A DNA stretch of 64,000 nt from Pararhodobacter sp. CCB-MM2 (lineage in GTDB: Bacteria > Pseudomonadota > Alphaproteobacteria > Rhodobacterales > Rhodobacteraceae). The notes below the pieces were generated by a model. That model had not been told where the DNA came from, ran no database searches, and worked only from the letters and a program-made list of their open reading frames with translations. A program made the position numbers and the translations under genes. Positions 24,804 to 33,419 of this stretch are shown one piece after another. Position 1 is the first letter of the stretch. Each line of letters starts with the position of its first letter. The stretch is from NCBI RefSeq assembly GCF_001691415.1, contig NZ_LRRR01000006.1, forward strand, positions 124,001 through 188,000, written 5' to 3'.

Positions 24804-24895
24804 CCATCGCGCGCAGAATTCTTCTGCCTCGCGGGAAACTCATGTGCCGTGGACCCGTAGTTTCAGCGCAGGCGGCAGGAATTTTCGCGGCCGGC

Positions 24896-24925
24896 TCATC
24901 CATTTCCCGCCCTCGCGCGTAGTCC
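24896..24925 (+). promoter_or_regulatory. sigma-E (ECF11)-type promoter of the FAD oxidoreductase operon
   Basis: On the plus strand TCATCC (24896-24901) is followed after exactly 18 bases by TAGTCC (24920-24925). It differs by one base from the -35 of the divergent rpoE promoter and has the same spacing. The first gene starts 23 bases further on, behind AGGAGAG. Confidence 0.6.
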
Positions 24926-24948
24926 TCACAAACCAGCAGGAGAGCCCC

Positions 24949-26241
24949 ATGCCGTTCGAATCCGTTCCCATGCCGCCCAAGCGCATTGCTGTCATTGGCG
25001 GGGGCATCTCGGGCATGGCCGCCGCCTGGATGCTGGCACCGCAACACCATGTCACGCTGATCGAGGCCGCCCCGCGCCTCGGCGGCCATGCCCGCACGGT
25101 GATGGCGGGTCGCAATGGCGATCAGCCGGTGGACACGGGCTTCATCGTCTTCAACCACGCAAATTACCCCAACCTCACCGCCATGTTCCGCGAGCTGGAG
25201 GTGCCGACCGCGCCCGCCTCGATGAGCTTCGGTGCCTCCTTCGACAACGGCGCCTGCGAATATGCGCTGGCCTCGCTGGACACGCTCTTCGCCGCCCGCC
25301 GCAACCTCGCCGATCCGCGCTTCCTGCGCATGGTGCGCGACATCCTGCGCTTCAACGCCAAGGCCGAGAGCGTTGCCACCGACCCCGAGATGTCCATCGG
25401 CGGGCTGATGGACCGGCTGGGCATGGGCTCGTGGTTCCGCGAGCGGTATATTGCGCCGTTCTCAGGCGCGATCTGGTCGACGCCCAAGAGCAAGATCATG
25501 GAGTTCCCCGCCCGCGCCATGGTCGATTTCTTCCGCAACCACGCGCTCTTGTCGAATGGCGGGCAGCACCAGTGGCACACGGTCAAAGGCGGCTCGATCG
25601 AATATGTCACCCGGCTGGAGCGCAGCCTGCGCGCGCGGGGCGTCGAGATCCGCCTGTCCACGCCGATGGCCGGCGTGCGCCGCAACCCGCTGGGCGCCGA
25701 GCTGCGGGCCGAGGGTGGCGATTGGGAAGCCTTCGACGAAGTGATCTTCGCCACCCATTCCGACACCACCCTGTCGCTGCTGTCCGATGCCTCCGAGACC
25801 GAGCGGCTGGCGCTGTCCGCTGTCGGCTATCAGGACAACCACGCCGTCCTGCACCGCGATGCCTCGATCATGCCGAAGCGGCGCAAGGTCTGGTCCTCCT
25901 GGACCTATACCGAGCACGCGCCGGGCGACCGCGACCGCATCAGCCTGTCCTATTGGATGAACTCGCTGCAGCCGATCCCGATGGAGGACGAGATGTTCGT
26001 CACCCTGAACGGCTCGCGTCCGATCCGCGACGAGCTGATCTATGACGAACACACCTTCCGCCACCCGGTCTATGACCTCGCCGCCTTTGCCGCGCAGGAT
26101 GTGCTGCGGGTGCTGAACGGCCATAACGCGACCTGGTTCTGCGGCGCGTGGATGAAGAACGGCTTCCACGAGGACGGCTTCGCCTCGGCGGTGGATGTCG
26201 TGCAGAAGATGGGCGCGCAGGCGCTGCCGGCGGCGGCATGA
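24949..26241 (+). CDS. FAD-dependent amine-oxidase-like oxidoreductase (UfaD/RSP_1091-like)
   Basis: This is a 430-aa flavoprotein. The FAD-binding GGGISGMAAAWML starts at residue 17, with acidic E-A in LIEAAPRLGGHART, and the C-terminal part ends in WFCGAWMKNGFHEDGFASAVD, the amine-oxidase-type FAD closure. Genes of this type head the sigma-E-regulated operon of Rhodobacter sphaeroides implicated in furan fatty acid formation, where the flavoprotein is thought to desaturate methylated phospholipid acyl chains. Here too it is divergent from rpoE-chrR. The start at 24949 has a good AGGAG; a longer upstream frame would run into the rpoE promoter. Confidence 0.85.
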   Translation: MPFESVPMPPKRIAVIGGGISGMAAAWMLAPQHHVTLIEAAPRLGGHARTVMAGRNGDQPVDTGFIVFNHANYPNLTAMFRELEVPTAPASMSFGASFDNGACEYALASLDTLFAARRNLADPRFLRMVRDILRFNAKAESVATDPEMSIGGLMDRLGMGSWFRERYIAPFSGAIWSTPKSKIMEFPARAMVDFFRNHALLSNGGQHQWHTVKGGSIEYVTRLERSLRARGVEIRLSTPMAGVRRNPLGAELRAEGGDWEAFDEVIFATHSDTTLSLLSDASETERLALSAVGYQDNHAVLHRDASIMPKRRKVWSSWTYTEHAPGDRDRISLSYWMNSLQPIPMEDEMFVTLNGSRPIRDELIYDEHTFRHPVYDLAAFAAQDVLRVLNGHNATWFCGAWMKNGFHEDGFASAVDVVQKMGAQALPAAA

Positions 26242-26990
26242 GTGCCGTCGAGCATATCGCCGGGCGCACCTTCCACGGGCGCGACGGGGCGTTGCAGAAC
26301 CGCTTCGCCTATGGCGTCGACTATGTGCTGGTCGATGCCGAGGCGCCGCAAAGCGCCCCCCGGATCTTCGCCCGTAACCGCGCCGGGCTGCTGTCGCTGC
26401 ACGATTCCGACCACGGCGGCGAGCGTGGCAAGGGACGCGGGGCGGCATGGGTGCGCGAGGTGCTGTTGCAAGCCGGTGCGCCCCTGCCGCAGCGGATAGA
26501 ACTTCTCGCCCAGCCCCGCGTTCTGGGCCATGTGTTCAACCCGGTCAGCTTCTGGCTCTGCCACGGGCCTCAGGGCCTGTTCTGCGTGATCGCCGAGGTC
26601 AACAACACCTTCGGCGACCGCCATTCCTATCTCTGCCATCGCGACGATTGGGCGCCGATCACCGCCGAGGACACGCTGGAAGCCCGCAAGATCTTCCACG
26701 TCTCGCCCTTCCAGCCGGTCGAGGGCGATTACCGCTTCCGCTTCGACCTGCGCCCCGACCGGATCAACATCCGCATCGCGTATGGTCATGCCAAGGGCGG
26801 GCTTGTCGCCACGCTGACCGGCCCGCGCCGCGCCGCCACTACCGGCGGGCTGCTGCGCGCGATGCTGCGCCGTCCGATGGGCTCGCGCCGGGTCCTGGCG
26901 CTAATCCACTGGCAGGCGCTGAAACTCTGGTGGAAAGGCGCGGGCTACAATCCACGCCCGACACCCCCTGCGCATGAGGTCTCACGATGA
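26238..26990 (+). CDS. DUF1365 family protein
   Basis: This 250-aa DUF1365 protein has NRFAYGVDYVLVD at the start, then LAQPRVLGHVFNPVSFWLCH and EVNNTFGDRHSYLC, the family core. The function is not established. The family travels with the amine-oxidase-like flavoprotein and fatty-acid methyltransferases in lipid-modifying gene clusters. The ATG overlaps the previous stop as ATGA. It has no signal peptide or clear membrane span, so it is presumably cytoplasmic or membrane-associated. Confidence 0.88.
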   Translation: MSAVEHIAGRTFHGRDGALQNRFAYGVDYVLVDAEAPQSAPRIFARNRAGLLSLHDSDHGGERGKGRGAAWVREVLLQAGAPLPQRIELLAQPRVLGHVFNPVSFWLCHGPQGLFCVIAEVNNTFGDRHSYLCHRDDWAPITAEDTLEARKIFHVSPFQPVEGDYRFRFDLRPDRINIRIAYGHAKGGLVATLTGPRRAATTGGLLRAMLRRPMGSRRVLALIHWQALKLWWKGAGYNPRPTPPAHEVSR

Positions 26991-27550
26991 CCCAGATCCT
27001 GCTTACCCTGCTGGCCGTTGTGATGGTCGTGCTGATTGCGCGCCGGTTCCTCGGCTTCACCGCCCAGCGCCCCACCGATTACGCGGCGATGGCGCCGCAA
27101 CTGGACATCCGTCAGCACCTCTCGGGCCCGATCCTGTGCGAAGGGGTGATCTATGGCCCGACCGGCCGCGTCACCTCGCGCTTCGTGGCCGAGATGGAGG
27201 GGCTGTGGGATGGCAATCGCGGCATTCTGGACGAGCATTTCCACTATGCCAGCGGCGAGGTGCAGCACCGGCAATGGCGCCTGACCTTGGGCAATGACGG
27301 CGTGGTCAAGGCCGAGGCCGATGACCTCACCGACCCCGGTCGCGGCCGGCAGGAGGGCGCCGGGCTGCAACTGCGCTACCGCATCCGCCTGCCGGACCAC
27401 GCGGGCGGCTGGGTGCTGGATGTGACCGACTGGATGTACCTGATGGAGAACGGCACGATCATCAACCGCAGCCAGTTCCGCAAATTCGGCATCAAGGTCG
27501 CCGAACTGGTCGCCACCATGCGCCGCTTGCCTGAGGGAGAGGCGGTATGA
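26987..27550 (+). CDS. DUF3833 family membrane-anchored protein
   Basis: This 187-aa protein has an N-terminal hydrophobic anchor (residues 2-20, ILLTLLAVVMVVLIA) and a beta-rich domain typical of DUF3833: LSGPILCEGVIYGPTGRVTSRF, EHFHYASGEVQHRQWRL and GWVLDVTDWMYLMENGTIINR. The fold of this family suggests a lipocalin-like barrel, which would suit lipid handling (inference). It overlaps both neighbours by ATGA. Confidence 0.87.
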   Translation: MTQILLTLLAVVMVVLIARRFLGFTAQRPTDYAAMAPQLDIRQHLSGPILCEGVIYGPTGRVTSRFVAEMEGLWDGNRGILDEHFHYASGEVQHRQWRLTLGNDGVVKAEADDLTDPGRGRQEGAGLQLRYRIRLPDHAGGWVLDVTDWMYLMENGTIINRSQFRKFGIKVAELVATMRRLPEGEAV

Positions 27551-28269
27551 AGGTCGAGACCTGGTGGCTGATCGGCGCCTCCGAAGGGCTGGGACGCGCG
27601 GTCGCCGAGGCGATGGCAGCCGAAGGGGCCTCGCTGATCCTGTCGGCCCGGTCCGAGGATCGTCTGCGGTCACTGGCGGACGGGCTGGGGGCGAGGGTTG
27701 TCGCGATGGATGTGAGCGACCCGCTCTCCGTTGCGCAGGCCGCGGCGCAGGTGGGCCAGCCGGACGGAGTGCTGTACCTCGCCGGGACCTATTGGCCGCT
27801 CAAAGCGCAGGAGTGGGACAGCGCGAAGATCGAGACGATGGTGGACGTGAACCTTCTGGGCGCGGTGCGGGTGCTGGGCCATGTCCTGCCGCAGATGATC
27901 GCGCGGGATCGGGGGCGGATCGTCCTGACGGGCTCTCTGGCCGGGTTCCGGGGCCTTCCGGGGAGCCTCGGCTATGGGCAATCGAAGGCAGGGCTGATGA
28001 ACCTCGCGCAATCGCTGCAGGCGGATCTGGCGGGCACGGGCGTGGCGGTGCAGCTGGTCAATCCGGGCTTCATTCGCACGCGGCTGACCGCGAAGAACGA
28101 CTTCAACATGCCATTCCTCATGGATCCCGAGGACGCCGCCGCCCATGTCCTGCGCGCGATCCGCAAACGTCGCCCGGCGACCTCGTTCCCCGCGGTCTTC
28201 TCGTGGCTGTTTCGCGCGGGCCGGCTGTTGCCGACCGCCGCGTGGAACCGGATCTTCGCGCGCGGGTAA
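27547..28269 (+). CDS. short-chain dehydrogenase/reductase
   Basis: This is a 240-aa classical SDR. The cofactor loop is LIGASEGLGRAVAE, NNAG is replaced by YLAGTY, and the catalytic set is S131, Y144 and K148 (SLGYGQSK). The R at position 36 (SARSEDR) suggests NADPH. The C-terminal PEDAAAHVLRAIRKRR and following hydrophobic residues may touch membranes. It is the last gene of the four-gene operon, and its role there is unknown. Confidence 0.9.
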   Translation: MKVETWWLIGASEGLGRAVAEAMAAEGASLILSARSEDRLRSLADGLGARVVAMDVSDPLSVAQAAAQVGQPDGVLYLAGTYWPLKAQEWDSAKIETMVDVNLLGAVRVLGHVLPQMIARDRGRIVLTGSLAGFRGLPGSLGYGQSKAGLMNLAQSLQADLAGTGVAVQLVNPGFIRTRLTAKNDFNMPFLMDPEDAAAHVLRAIRKRRPATSFPAVFSWLFRAGRLLPTAAWNRIFARG

Positions 28270-28325
28270 ACCTTGCACGCGGCCTCTAACGGCGCGACAC
28301 TGGATGCGAAAGACAGGAGGCCCCG

Positions 28326-28652
28326 ATGAGCGATCTGGAGATCAACATCAAGAAGGTGGTGCACATCATCTTCCAGGCCCGAGAGAAGGGCCGCAGCACC
28401 GAGTTGCATGAGTTCATCGACGCGATGAACGATGACGAGAAGGCCAATCTGGCAGCGCTGGCGTGGATCGGCCGCGGTGCCTTCGAGCCCGAGGACTTCG
28501 ACGAGGCGCTGGCGACCGCGTACCGCGAAGCGACGACGCCGACCGCCGATTACCTCATGGGCATGCCGCATCTGTCCGAGAATCTGGAAGCCGGGCTTGA
28601 GGCGCTGGAGATCGACGTGACCGAGGCCGAGGAAGATTTCTTCGACCGCTGA
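28326..28652 (+). CDS. DUF3775 family protein
   Basis: This 108-aa acidic, helical protein resembles DUF3775. It begins LEINIKKVVHIIFQAREKG, and ALAWIGRGAFEPEDFDEALATAY is the conserved core. DYLMGMPHLSENLEAGLEAL follows, and the tail is very acidic. AGGAGG lies upstream. It is followed by an intergenic repeat copy whose hairpin could terminate it. Function is unknown. Confidence 0.85.
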   Translation: MSDLEINIKKVVHIIFQAREKGRSTELHEFIDAMNDDEKANLAALAWIGRGAFEPEDFDEALATAYREATTPTADYLMGMPHLSENLEAGLEALEIDVTEAEEDFFDR

Positions 28653-28674
28653 GCGCGTGGCTGTCGGGGTAAGT

Positions 28675-28727
28675 GGGGGGCGCTGCCCCCCGCCTTCGGC
28701 TCCCCCCGGGATATTTACGGCACAAAG
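28675..28727 (+). repeat. intergenic repeat, copy 3 (CCCGGGATATTT family)
   Basis: GGGGGGCGCTGCCCCCC, CGCCTTCGGCTCCCC, then CCGGGATATTTACGG and CACAAAG. It is almost identical to copy 2 over the first 40 bases and stands 22 bases after the DUF3775 stop. Confidence 0.85.
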
Positions 28728-28742
28728 ACAGCCGGCGTTTGG

Positions 28743-28946
28743 TCAGTCGCCGTCTGCATCGCCCCCATCCGCATCGTCGTGGCGGCCCGTGCGGTGGTCG
28801 GCCCAAGCGTCAGGCTTGTCGCCCGGCGGCGACAGGTCGCGTTGCGGGTGGGATTGAGGGCGCGGGGCAGTGTCCCGGCCTCGGAACGCCAGGTAGAAGA
28901 CGGCGAACAGGGCCAACAGCGCGAGGATCGACGCAAGGTAGGCCAT
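28743..28946 (-). CDS. small single-span membrane protein
   Basis: This 67-aa protein has one transmembrane helix at the N-terminus (residues 2-21, AYLASILALLALFAVFYLAF) and a hydrophilic, proline/aspartate/histidine-rich tail that ends in ADGGDADGD. GGGAG precedes its ATG, and it follows the fumarylacetoacetase gene by 15 bases on the same strand, so it is probably co-translated with that operon. Function is unknown. Confidence 0.68.
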   Translation of the reverse strand: MAYLASILALLALFAVFYLAFRGRDTAPRPQSHPQRDLSPPGDKPDAWADHRTGRHDDADGGDADGD

Positions 28947-28961
28947 GTCCGCCGCTCCCGA

Positions 28962-30218
28962 TCAGCGCGCGAAGGGATCGGCCAGCGCGGGCAGCACCAC
29001 GCCGGTGCAATCTCCGAAGCCGATGGTGTAGCCCTCGCCGTGGCATTCGCCCTTCAGCGTCAGGCGGTCGCCGTCCTGCAGGAAGCTGCGGGTCTGGCCG
29101 CCGGACAGCTCCAAAGGCTCCTTGCCGCCCCAGCTGAGTTCCAGAAGCGAGCCGCGGGCCTCTTTGGTCGGGCCGGAGATGGTGCCCGAACCCAAGAGGT
29201 CGCCCACCCGCATCGGGCAGCCCGAGGTGGTGTGATGCGCCAATTGCTGGGCCGAGGAATAGTACATTTCCTTGTAATTGGTGCGCGCGATCTCTGTCGC
29301 GGCGCCGCCCTCGGGCGTCAGTTCCACGCGCAGGTCGATGTCGTAGAGCATCGGCCGCGGTTCCTCGAGATACGGCAGCAGCGGCTTCTCCCGCGCGGGG
29401 GTCGAGGCGCGGAACGGGGCGAGCGCCGGCTTCGTCACGATCCACGGGCTGATCGTCGTCGCCGTCGCCTTGGCCTGGAACGGGCCCAGCGGCTGGTATT
29501 CCCAGGCCTGAATGTCGCGCGCGGACCAGTCGTTCAGCAGGACGTAGCCGAAGATCATCGCATCGGCCTCGGCCACCGTCACCGGACCGGTCGAGGGGCG
29601 GCCGACGATCGCGCCCATCTCCAGCTCCAGGTCAAAGCGCGCGCAGGGGGCGAAGCGCGGCGCTTCGTCCTGCGGACCTTTCAGCTGACCCCAGGGCCGG
29701 CGCACGGCGGTGCCGGACACGACGACCGAGGAGGCACGGCCGTTGTAGCCGATCGGGATGTGCAGCCAGTTCGGCGGCAGGGCGTTCTCGGGGCCCCGGA
29801 ACATGGTGCCCACGTTGAAGGCGTGGTTCTTGCCCGCGTAGAAGTCCGTGTATTCCGAGACATGGAACGGCATGTGCATCGTGACCGAGGCCAGCGGATG
29901 CAGATAATGCGCCACCTGATCCTGCGTCTCGGCCCCCTCGCGCAAGTGCCCCATCAGGGCCGCACGCATCTTCTCCCAGGTCTCGGGGCCGGCGTCCATC
30001 AGCGGGTTCCAGACGCCCGACTGCAGCAGCGGCTTGTCCGACAGGCGCAGAAGCCCGGCCTTTTCCATCGCCGCCACGTCCAGCACCTGATCGCCGATCG
30101 CCACGCCGCAATGCGGGCCCGTGCCGGGGGTCGAGAACACGCCATAGGGCAGGTTGTTCAGCGGGAAGGGGCAATCGGGGCTGTTGGCCGCGTCGAGCCA
30201 GCTGCGGATGAGGGTCAT
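28962..30218 (-). CDS. fahA: fumarylacetoacetase
   Basis: This is the last enzyme of tyrosine/homogentisate breakdown (418 aa), splitting fumarylacetoacetate to fumarate and acetoacetate. It carries the N-terminal FAH domain (PFPLNNLPYGVF), the catalytic VSEYTDFYAGKNHAFNVG, the metal-binding DLELEMGAIVG, and LLNDWSARDIQAWEYQPLGPF. It lies downstream of hmgA (94-bp gap with a hairpin repeat). Maleylacetoacetate isomerase is not in the window, so the pathway must be completed elsewhere or use glutathione nonenzymatically. Confidence 0.95.
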   Translation of the reverse strand: MTLIRSWLDAANSPDCPFPLNNLPYGVFSTPGTGPHCGVAIGDQVLDVAAMEKAGLLRLSDKPLLQSGVWNPLMDAGPETWEKMRAALMGHLREGAETQDQVAHYLHPLASVTMHMPFHVSEYTDFYAGKNHAFNVGTMFRGPENALPPNWLHIPIGYNGRASSVVVSGTAVRRPWGQLKGPQDEAPRFAPCARFDLELEMGAIVGRPSTGPVTVAEADAMIFGYVLLNDWSARDIQAWEYQPLGPFQAKATATTISPWIVTKPALAPFRASTPAREKPLLPYLEEPRPMLYDIDLRVELTPEGGAATEIARTNYKEMYYSSAQQLAHHTTSGCPMRVGDLLGSGTISGPTKEARGSLLELSWGGKEPLELSGGQTRSFLQDGDRLTLKGECHGEGYTIGFGDCTGVVLPALADPFAR

Positions 30219-30239
30219 GGATCTCTCGCTTGGAATTGG

Positions 30240-30264
30240 GCGTAGGGTGGGATTTCATCCCACC
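30240..30264. repeat. 25-bp hairpin repeat, copy 1
   Basis: GCGTAGGGTGGGATTTCA followed by TCCCACC forms a 7-bp stem GGTGGGA/TCCCACC with loop TTTCA. A second copy at 60833-60857 differs at only two paired positions (A-T here, G-C there). It sits between hmgA and fahA. Confidence 0.75.
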
Positions 30265-30312
30265 TTAGCGGGCAGGCCGGGCGGGTCCACCCCGCCCACG
30301 CCCCTGTGATGC

Positions 30313-31680
30313 TTACTTGATGCCGGGTTTGCCGTCGAATTTCTTCTCCAGCGTAGTCCAGCAATCCAGGTAATTGTCCTGCAACGGCGCCTCGGTCGCG
30401 GCCCATTGCGTCAGATGTTGCGGGAAGCGGGTCTCGAACATGAAGGACATCGTGTTCTCCAAGAGATGCGGCTTCAGATCGACGTTCGACGCGCCCTCGA
30501 AGGCATCGCGATCGGGACCATGCGGCAGCATGCAATTGTGCAGGCTCAGGCCACCCGGCTGGAAGCCCTGCGGCTTCGCGTCATACTGGCCGTAGATGTT
30601 GCCCATCAGTTCGGACATGATGTTCTTGTGGTACCACGGCGGGCGGAAGGTGTGATCGGCCACCATCCAGCGCTCGCGGAACAGCACGAAATCGATGTTC
30701 GCGGTGCCCTCCTGCCCCGAGGGCGCGGTCAGCACGGTGAAGATCGACGGGTCCGGATGGTCGAACAGGATCGCGCCGACCGGCGAATAGGTGCGCAGGT
30801 CGTATTTCACCGGGCAGTAATTGCCGTGCCACGCCACCACATCCAGCGGCGAATGGCCGATGAAGGTCTCGTGGAACTGGCCGCACCATTTGATGACGAC
30901 GCGGCTTTTGACTTCCTTGTCCTCAAAGGCCGCGACCGGCGTCTTGAAGTCGCGCGGGTTGGCCAGGCAGTTCGCGCCGATCGGCCCGCGTGAGGGCAGG
31001 TCGAACTTCTGGCCGTAATTCTCGCAGACGAAGCCGCGGGCGGGGCCTTCCAGCACCTCGACCCGGTACACGAGGCCGCGCGGCAGAATGGCGATTTCCT
31101 TCGGCTCGACGTCGAGGATCCCCATCTCGGTGCAGAAGCGCAGCCGGCCCTCCTGCGGCACGACCAGCAGTTCGCTGTCGGCCGAGTAGAAATACTCGTC
31201 TTCCATCGAGGCGGTCACCAGGTAGACATGCGTCGCCATACCGACCTGCGTGTTCACATCGCCCGCGGTGGTCACGGTACGCATGCCGGTGATCCAGCTG
31301 TAGCTCTCGCCCTCGCCCGGCATCGGGATCGGATCCCAGCGGTACTGGCCGAGGCTGATCACGTCCGGCAGCACATGCGGCGCAGTCTTCCAGCCTTCGA
31401 CCTCGATCTTCTGGAAGCGCGAGGTATGTTTGACCGAGGGCCGGATGCGGTAGCACCAGGTCCGCTCGTTCTGACCGCGCGGGGCGGTGAAGGCGGTGCC
31501 CGAGAGCTGCTCGGCATAAAGCCCGTAGTTGCATTTCTGCGGCGAGTTCTGGCCCTGCGGCAGGGCACCGGGCAGCGCCTCGGTCTCGAAATCATTGCCG
31601 AAGCCGGGCATGTAGCCCTCATGCGCCCCGGTCACGCTGGGCGCGCGGATCATGCCCTTGGGCAGGCTCAGGTCGGTCAT
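30313..31680 (-). CDS. hmgA: homogentisate 1,2-dioxygenase
   Basis: This iron-dependent ring-cleaving dioxygenase (455 aa) turns homogentisate into maleylacetoacetate. The N-terminus ([34 protein letters not shown]) and the iron-site region [20 protein letters not shown] are diagnostic; [20 protein letters not shown] near the end is also conserved. It is divergent from a MarR gene, with a perfect palindrome in between, and upstream of fahA. hppD is not in the window. Confidence 0.96.
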   Translation of the reverse strand: MTDLSLPKGMIRAPSVTGAHEGYMPGFGNDFETEALPGALPQGQNSPQKCNYGLYAEQLSGTAFTAPRGQNERTWCYRIRPSVKHTSRFQKIEVEGWKTAPHVLPDVISLGQYRWDPIPMPGEGESYSWITGMRTVTTAGDVNTQVGMATHVYLVTASMEDEYFYSADSELLVVPQEGRLRFCTEMGILDVEPKEIAILPRGLVYRVEVLEGPARGFVCENYGQKFDLPSRGPIGANCLANPRDFKTPVAAFEDKEVKSRVVIKWCGQFHETFIGHSPLDVVAWHGNYCPVKYDLRTYSPVGAILFDHPDPSIFTVLTAPSGQEGTANIDFVLFRERWMVADHTFRPPWYHKNIMSELMGNIYGQYDAKPQGFQPGGLSLHNCMLPHGPDRDAFEGASNVDLKPHLLENTMSFMFETRFPQHLTQWAATEAPLQDNYLDCWTTLEKKFDGKPGIK

Positions 31681-31733
31681 GGCAGGCTCCCCACCTCTGG
31701 TTTAAGTGTCATCTCCCGTGCGCCTTATATTTA

Positions 31734-31745
31734 TTGCAATTGCAA
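31734..31745. promoter_or_regulatory. palindromic operator between hmgA and marR
   Basis: TTGCAATTGCAA is a perfect 12-bp palindrome in the 153-bp divergent gap, 54 bases before the hmgA start and 88 bases before the MarR start. Its size and place suit a MarR-family operator controlling both genes. Confidence 0.6.
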
Positions 31746-31833
31746 CAATGTCAAGCCGAGACCGCGGGCCGATTGATTTCGCCCGTCTTCTGTGATCCGG
31801 TCTGAAACCCGTCCCGCCCGCGAAAGATCCCCG

Positions 31834-32271
31834 ATGTCCGATGCCGACAGCTTCGACCTGAACCGCTTCCTGCCCTACCGGATGAACGCCGCCGCCTCGC
31901 GCATCAGCCGCGATTTCGCGGATCTGTACCGCGAGCAGTTCGGCATCTCGATCCCGGAATGGCGCGTGCTGGCGCATCTGCACCATGCGGGCGACGTCTC
32001 GGTCCGGGATATCGAGGCGCGGGTGGATATGGAGAAGTCCAAGGTCAGCCGCGCGGCCTCTCGGCTCGAGGCCTCGGGCTACATCACCAAGGCGGTGAAC
32101 GACACCGACCGCCGGCTTCTGGCCCTGCGCCTGACGCCCGAGGGCAAGGAGCTGGTCGCCCGTGTCCTGCCGATGGCTATGGCGTATCAGGAGACGATGC
32201 TGGCCAAACTGGGCCCGCTGGCCGCGCAGTTGGAAGAGGCGCTCGACGCCCTTCTGGACCCCGAGGCATGA
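31834..32271 (+). CDS. MarR-family regulator (HmgR-like)
   Basis: This is a 145-aa winged-helix regulator. WRVLAHLHHAGDVSVRDIEARVDMEKSKVSRAASRLEASGYI is the DNA-binding core, and VNDTDRRLLALRLTPEGKEL the wing. It is divergent from hmgA-fahA and probably represses them until homogentisate or a related acid is present (known logic of HmgR-type MarR proteins; not shown here). Unusually, its stop overlaps the lrgA start by ATGA, so it also heads an operon with the LrgAB transport pair. Confidence 0.87.
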   Translation: MSDADSFDLNRFLPYRMNAAASRISRDFADLYREQFGISIPEWRVLAHLHHAGDVSVRDIEARVDMEKSKVSRAASRLEASGYITKAVNDTDRRLLALRLTPEGKELVARVLPMAMAYQETMLAKLGPLAAQLEEALDALLDPEA

Positions 32272-32621
32272 TCCGCGCGCTGGCGCTGATCCTGCTGTGC
32301 CAATTGGCCGGTGAGGTCGCGACGCGCGCGGGTGGCCTGCCGGTGCCCGGCCCGGTGCTGGGCATGGCGCTGCTCTGGGGCCTGATGAGCGCCTTCGCCC
32401 CGGTCGCCGCGCTGGTGAAGCCCGTGGGCGAGGGCATCCTGCGCCACCTCTCGTTGCTCTTCGTGCCCGCGGGCGTCGGTGTCGTCGGCCATATAGACCA
32501 GCTGGGCACACAGGCACTGGCACTGGGGCTGGCCATCGTCATCTCCACCGCCCTCGCCATCGCCGCGGGCGCCTTGGCCTTCACCCTGGTCGCGCGGCTG
32601 ACGGGGTCGCGCGATGCATGA
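32268..32621 (+). CDS. lrgA: CidA/LrgA family membrane protein
   Basis: This is a 117-aa protein with about four hydrophobic helices: ALALILLCQLAGEVATRAGG, PVPGPVLGMALLWGLM, HLSLLFVPAGVGVVGHID and ALALGLAIVISTALAIAAGA. The FVPAGVGVV motif is the LrgA/CidA hallmark. LrgA with LrgB was named for control of murein hydrolases; homologous pairs in Bacillus and Streptococcus import pyruvate. Here the coupling with the MarR gene beside hmgA-fahA suggests an organic-acid transport role (inference). Confidence 0.9.
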   Translation: MIRALALILLCQLAGEVATRAGGLPVPGPVLGMALLWGLMSAFAPVAALVKPVGEGILRHLSLLFVPAGVGVVGHIDQLGTQALALGLAIVISTALAIAAGALAFTLVARLTGSRDA

Positions 32622-33330
32622 TTTCGCCGATATCTGGTCCTATCTCGCGCAGGGCCCGCTCCTCTGGCTGACCCTGACTCTGATCGCCTATGTGCTGGCG
32701 GATGCCGCAGCCGAGGCCCTGGGTCGCCCGCCCCTCGCCAATACGGTGCTGATGTCGGTCGTCCTGCTGGGGCTGATGCTCTGGGCCACCGGCACGCCCT
32801 ACGCGACCTATTTCGAGGGCGCGCAATTCGTCCATTTCCTGCTCGGCCCCGCCACCGTCTCGCTGGCGATCCCGCTGCATGCCCAAGGCGCGCGGCTGAA
32901 ACGCGCGGTGCTGCCCGTGATCGCGGGCGTCGGCACCGGCTCGCTGGTCGCCGTCGCCTCGGCGCTAGCCATCGCCAAGGCCATGGGCGTCGACATGACC
33001 ACCCTCGCGACGTTGGCGCCGAAGAGCACCACCGCCCCCGTCGCCATCGGCATCGCGCAATCCTTGGGCGGCTCGCCCACACTCGCCGCCGTGCTGGTGA
33101 TCCTCACGGGCATCACCGGCGCGCTAATGGCGACACCGCTGCTGAACGCACTGCGCCTGAAAGATTGGCGTGCCCGAGGCCTCGCCGTCGGCACCGCTGC
33201 GCATGGCATCGGGACCGCCCGCGCCTTTCAGGTCCACCCCACCGCCGGCGCCTTCGCGGGGATTGGCATGGGCCTTAATGCGATCCTCACTGCGCTTCTG
33301 GCGCCTGCGGTGCTGCGCCTATTCCTGTAA
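32614..33330 (+). CDS. lrgB: LrgB family membrane protein
   Basis: This 238-aa polytopic LrgB protein is the partner of LrgA. Seen are AGVGTGSLVAVASALAIAK, LAPKSTTAPVAIGIAQSLGG (the family signature, SxTxPxA) and GTAAHGIGTARAFQ. Its ATG lies inside lrgA (8-base overlap). Following the stop are two facing copies of an intergenic repeat that can pair to a long stem and probably end the operon. Confidence 0.93.
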   Translation: MHDFADIWSYLAQGPLLWLTLTLIAYVLADAAAEALGRPPLANTVLMSVVLLGLMLWATGTPYATYFEGAQFVHFLLGPATVSLAIPLHAQGARLKRAVLPVIAGVGTGSLVAVASALAIAKAMGVDMTTLATLAPKSTTAPVAIGIAQSLGGSPTLAAVLVILTGITGALMATPLLNALRLKDWRARGLAVGTAAHGIGTARAFQVHPTAGAFAGIGMGLNAILTALLAPAVLRLFL

Positions 33331-33350
33331 CGCCTCTGGCCAGCCGCGCA

Positions 33351-33396
33351 GGGGGCTCTGCCCTCTCACCCCCGGGATATTTAGAGAGTAAAGATT
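33351..33396 (+). repeat. intergenic repeat, copy 4 (CCCGGGATATTT family)
   Basis: GGGGGCTCTGCCCTC, TCACCCCCGGGATATTTAG, then AGAGTAAAGAT. It is a shorter version lacking the CTTCGG section. It faces copy 5 across 23 bases. Confidence 0.8.
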
Positions 33397-33419
33397 GGGG
33401 GCGGCGCGATACGTCCCTG

